From CAZHCA01 sp964530825 (lineage in GTDB: Bacteria; Bacteroidota; Bacteroidia; Chitinophagales; Saprospiraceae), in the NCBI GenBank assembly GCA_964530825.1, contig CAZHCA010000009.1, positions 62,001-126,000 on the forward strand: DNA of 64,000 nt, written 5' to 3'. Both the position numbers and the translations under genes were made by a program. Below the pieces are notes generated by a model that had not been told where the DNA came from, made no database searches, and saw nothing but the letters and a program-made list of their open reading frames with translations. This document shows positions 61,521 through 64,000 of the stretch, one piece after another; positions within the stretch are counted from its first letter, which is position 1; every line of letters begins with the position of its first letter.

Positions 61521-63095
61521 TTATGGAGACTTTTGAGGCCTTGCCGTATCCTTCTGCCGGGCTAAAAAATTACTCCGGATTACCTCCTGCACGGTTCGGC
61601 CTTCGATCTTACTCTCCAGCCAGGAAATAATATCTAGGTAGAGGAAGGGGCGTTTCTCATAAGGATCGTGCTCTAAATTTTCCAGCTTTTCTTTGAGGTT
61701 TATGAACTCCTCTTTCATTTGACTTTCCTGCATGCGCGGCACCCGGCGCAAGAAGCGAAAGATCTCCCGCTGAACGGCACCCAGGTCCTCCATTTTACTG
61801 AGAAAGCGGTACACGGACTTAATCTGGTACTCCACCAGTTGGCTGTTTCCCAATTCGTAGTGGGCGATGAGATTTAGAATGCGGGAAAAAGCCTGAATAT
61901 CGGCCCGGTAGTCCGGATTCTTCTGGTTGATGATCTTATTCAAGTAGGTGATGGCACTATCATTATCGCCGCTCCCAAAATACAGGCAGGCAATGCGGTA
62001 GTAGAAAACCATTACCCTATGGTGATCCCAATTGAAGGGATCCTGATTGATGATCTCCATAAGTCCTGGAATCAGGGCTGTACCCTCTGAGAAGGTGCCG
62101 TCCATAAAGTGACGCTTGATGGCGTGGATATATTTGTACAGATGGAACAAGCCATTGATATTCCGCACTTCGGTTATGGCGTAGGATTCCGGAAAGCGCA
62201 GCAGTTCGTCAAGGGTCTGTACAAATTTATCGAAATTCAGCACGTTGAATAAGGCATTCAAGAGGTGGTGCAACCCCTTGAGGTATAGTGCCGGATACAA
62301 GCCTCGCATTTCGGGATGTTGGTGAAAAAGATCAACCCAGCGCTGGGCGTACCGGTAGCACCAGGCAAAGTCCTGGGTGATGAAGTGTTTCCAGATATAC
62401 GACTGGCAGTAGTGCAACTTACCGACAAAGTCGAGATCATGGTAATCGATCCGGGGTAAGTTGTCTTGGAAAAATGTATTGGTAGCTTCGAAATCCTCGG
62501 CATTGCGTACGTAGCCGCGCTTTAAGTATAACCCATAGAGCTGTAAACTAAGGTTAGAAAACTGACTGGAATGGTCAATCAATTTGACGAGATGGTTGCT
62601 CTCGTTGGTTAGTTGATCGGCACGGCCTTCAATACTGCGCGTGATATACTGCCCCTCGATGTGTTTTTCAAACTCCAGAATCTCCAGCTGCAGTGCGTGG
62701 TAGCCACCGTTTCCGGCTCGTGCTTTAGCCCGGCTTAGGCTTTCCAAGGCCTGCCGGTAAAGCCCCTTGTCGTATAAAACCTGGGCAAAATCGATCATCT
62801 CCCGTATCTGTATATCATTAACGCTGTTGGCATTGAGCAGACGCAGGCTGACGAGCAGTTGTTTGTATAAGTGTGCTTTGAGATTCGACAACTGTCTTTT
62901 TTTAATGCCCGGCAACTTCTTTAGGATCAGCACTTCATCGTACTCCTTTTTTTTATCCAAAAAATCGAAAAGCTGCAGAAAAAGAATGTCGTCCGAATTC
63001 TGATTTCGTTTCACGAAGAGTCGAAAATGCCGTTTTTCTGCTCTACTGAGGGAACTGATGAGCTGGATTAAATCGTCCGTCTTCTGTTTAGGCAT
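61521..63095 (-). CDS. conserved all-helical protein of unknown function
   Basis: A 524-residue protein from the ATG at 63095 (MPKQKTDDLIQLISSLSRAEKRHFRLF); upstream in-frame codons are not protein-like. It is all-helical with TPR-like spacing in places (LYDKGLYRQALESLSRAKARAG near 115-136; GSGDNDSAITYLNKIINQ near 375-392). No signal peptide or membrane helix. It lies divergent from leuA with 148 nt between starts. No function is known; the repeated helical hairpins suggest a scaffold. Confidence 0.82.
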   Translation of the reverse strand: MPKQKTDDLIQLISSLSRAEKRHFRLFVKRNQNSDDILFLQLFDFLDKKKEYDEVLILKKLPGIKKRQLSNLKAHLYKQLLVSLRLLNANSVNDIQIREMIDFAQVLYDKGLYRQALESLSRAKARAGNGGYHALQLEILEFEKHIEGQYITRSIEGRADQLTNESNHLVKLIDHSSQFSNLSLQLYGLYLKRGYVRNAEDFEATNTFFQDNLPRIDYHDLDFVGKLHYCQSYIWKHFITQDFAWCYRYAQRWVDLFHQHPEMRGLYPALYLKGLHHLLNALFNVLNFDKFVQTLDELLRFPESYAITEVRNINGLFHLYKYIHAIKRHFMDGTFSEGTALIPGLMEIINQDPFNWDHHRVMVFYYRIACLYFGSGDNDSAITYLNKIINQKNPDYRADIQAFSRILNLIAHYELGNSQLVEYQIKSVYRFLSKMEDLGAVQREIFRFLRRVPRMQESQMKEEFINLKEKLENLEHDPYEKRPFLYLDIISWLESKIEGRTVQEVIRSNFLARQKDTARPQKSP

Positions 63096-63184
63096 TGTAC
63101 TTCTAAATCTTTTAAACCATTCAAAATCAGCAAAATAGTAACCTACACTTCCGACACAGGGGTTGGATAAGGTATCAAAATTGG

Positions 63185-63216
63185 TTTTTGATCGGTAGGG
63201 CGCTCGGATATATTTG
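63185..63216 (+). promoter_or_regulatory. leuA: leuA promoter
   Basis: TTTTTG at 63185-63190, 18 nt, then TATATTTG at 63209-63216, an exact TAnnTTTG box. The predicted transcription start is about 20 nt before the leuA ATG, leaving no space for a leader peptide or attenuator. Confidence 0.6.
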
Positions 63217-63243
63217 AAATTCAAACCTACAAAATCCTGTCCA

Positions 63244-64000
63244 ATGCAAGAGCGGATTTACATTTTTGACACTACATTGAGAGACGGGGAACAAGTGCCC
63301 GGCTGCAAATTAAACCCGAACGAAAAGATTGTCATTGCCCGCGAACTGGAAAAACTGGGCGTTGACGTTATCGAAGCGGGCTTTCCCATCTCGAGCCCTG
63401 GTGATTTCGAGGCGGTAAAACGCATCGCCGACGAAATTAAAGAGCCAATCATCTGCGGGCTCACCCGGGCGGTTCCGAAAGATATTGATGTGGCGGCCGA
63501 CGCGCTACGCCATGCTCAACGCCCCCGCATCCATACGGGGATCGGCACTTCCGAAATCCACATCCGGTACAAGTTCAAGAGCACGCCCGAACAAATCATT
63601 GAACGTGCGATAGCGGCGGTCAAATACGCTAAACGCTATGTGGAAGATGTCGAGTTTTACGCAGAAGATGCGGGCCGCACCGACAACGAATACCTAGCGC
63701 GGGTTATCGAAGCAGTCGTCGAAGCGGGAGCTACGGTACTCAACATTCCCGACACCACCGGCTATTGTTTACCGGAAGAATATGGAGCTAAAATCGCCTA
63801 TCTGCGCGAAAACGTCAAGGGCATTCACAAGGCGGTACTGTCGACTCATTGCCACAACGATCTTGGGTTGGCCACAGCGAATGCCTTGGCCGGCATCCAG
63901 AATGGGGCCCGACAGGTCGAGTGTACGATCAACGGGATCGGCGAGCGCGCCGGCAACACCTCGTTAGAAGAGGTGGTTATGATTCTACGCCAGCACGCTA
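63244..64000 (+). CDS. leuA: 2-isopropylmalate synthase (3' end beyond window)
   Basis: An open frame from the ATG at 63244 to the window end gives 252 residues of the LeuA N-terminal TIM barrel. Its start reads MQERIYIFDTTLRDGEQVPG, with the metal-binding aspartate in DTTLRDGEQ and later motifs EAGFPISSPGDFEAV, ICGLTRA, the metal histidines in LSTHCHNDLGLA, and INGIGERAGNTSLEE. It condenses acetyl-CoA with 2-oxoisovalerate, the first step of leucine synthesis. Homocitrate or citramalate synthases are close relatives; the early residues favour isopropylmalate synthase. The C-terminal regulatory domain is not visible. Confidence 0.94.
   Translation, partial: MQERIYIFDTTLRDGEQVPGCKLNPNEKIVIARELEKLGVDVIEAGFPISSPGDFEAVKRIADEIKEPIICGLTRAVPKDIDVAADALRHAQRPRIHTGIGTSEIHIRYKFKSTPEQIIERAIAAVKYAKRYVEDVEFYAEDAGRTDNEYLARVIEAVVEAGATVLNIPDTTGYCLPEEYGAKIAYLRENVKGIHKAVLSTHCHNDLGLATANALAGIQNGARQVECTINGIGERAGNTSLEEVVMILRQHA

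Noticed and set aside
1..64000. CRISPR array, insertion sequence or prophage
   Set aside because: No regularly spaced repeats, transposase or phage genes were seen on either strand.

Overview
The window reads as a chromosomal segment of a gliding or surface-active Bacteroidota, most likely a Saprospirales (Lewinella-like) bacterium. Supporting signs are SprB-repeat and type IX secretion (T9SS) C-terminal sorting domains, a PorP/SprF protein, a SusC/SusD pair, DUF5683, DUF5686 and YkuK families, weak ribosome binding sites, and several upstream boxes matching the Bacteroidota -7 consensus TAnnTTTG. Base composition looks moderately GC-rich. Genes are dense on both strands. I saw no rRNA, tRNA, CRISPR array, insertion sequence or prophage.

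Layout. 1-3005: the 3' part of a large SprB-repeat adhesin and its PorP/SprF partner. 3101-5545: Lon protease, then a gene-poor stretch. 6068-9856 (minus): a VWA/YfbK-type protein and a two-gene unit encoding a membrane-anchored PspA-like coiled-coil protein and a small coiled-coil protein. 10113-19420 (minus): SbcC, SbcD, a YheT-type hydrolase and two CotH-kinase-family secreted proteins. 19605-24587 (minus): a small membrane protein, a one-domain asparaginase, an inactive/active pair of M16 peptidases, and a YkuK-like protein. 24872-29719: photolyase, gamma-glutamylcyclotransferase-like protein, DUF1643 protein, and an ECF sigma factor with a putative membrane partner. 29748-36756: isoaspartyl peptidase, SppA, an FMN reductase, a UPF0173 hydrolase broken by an amber codon, ParA, ParB and DUF5683.

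37032-47626 is a glycan-utilisation locus aimed at starch-like alpha-glucans: SusC, SusD, two small surface proteins, a four-module starch-binding-like T9SS protein and a GH13 T9SS enzyme. A strong terminator-like hairpin sits directly before the GH13 gene. 47881-53414 holds a patatin-like protein, a branched-chain aminotransferase, RdgB, a conserved TPR-like protein and SecG. 53643-61393 holds a small beta-barrel protein, groES-groEL (with a sigma-54-like promoter and a 5' hairpin upstream), a DUF5686 protein, HMG-CoA lyase and an Mpo1-like protein. 61521-64000 holds a conserved protein of unknown function divergent from leuA, which runs off the window end.

Most of the window is housekeeping. 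The items most worth a second look are the PspA-like pair, the tandem CotH kinases, the GH13 leader terminator, the groESL promoter region, the ECF sigma/ZU5-like protein pair and the amber-interrupted UPF0173 gene.
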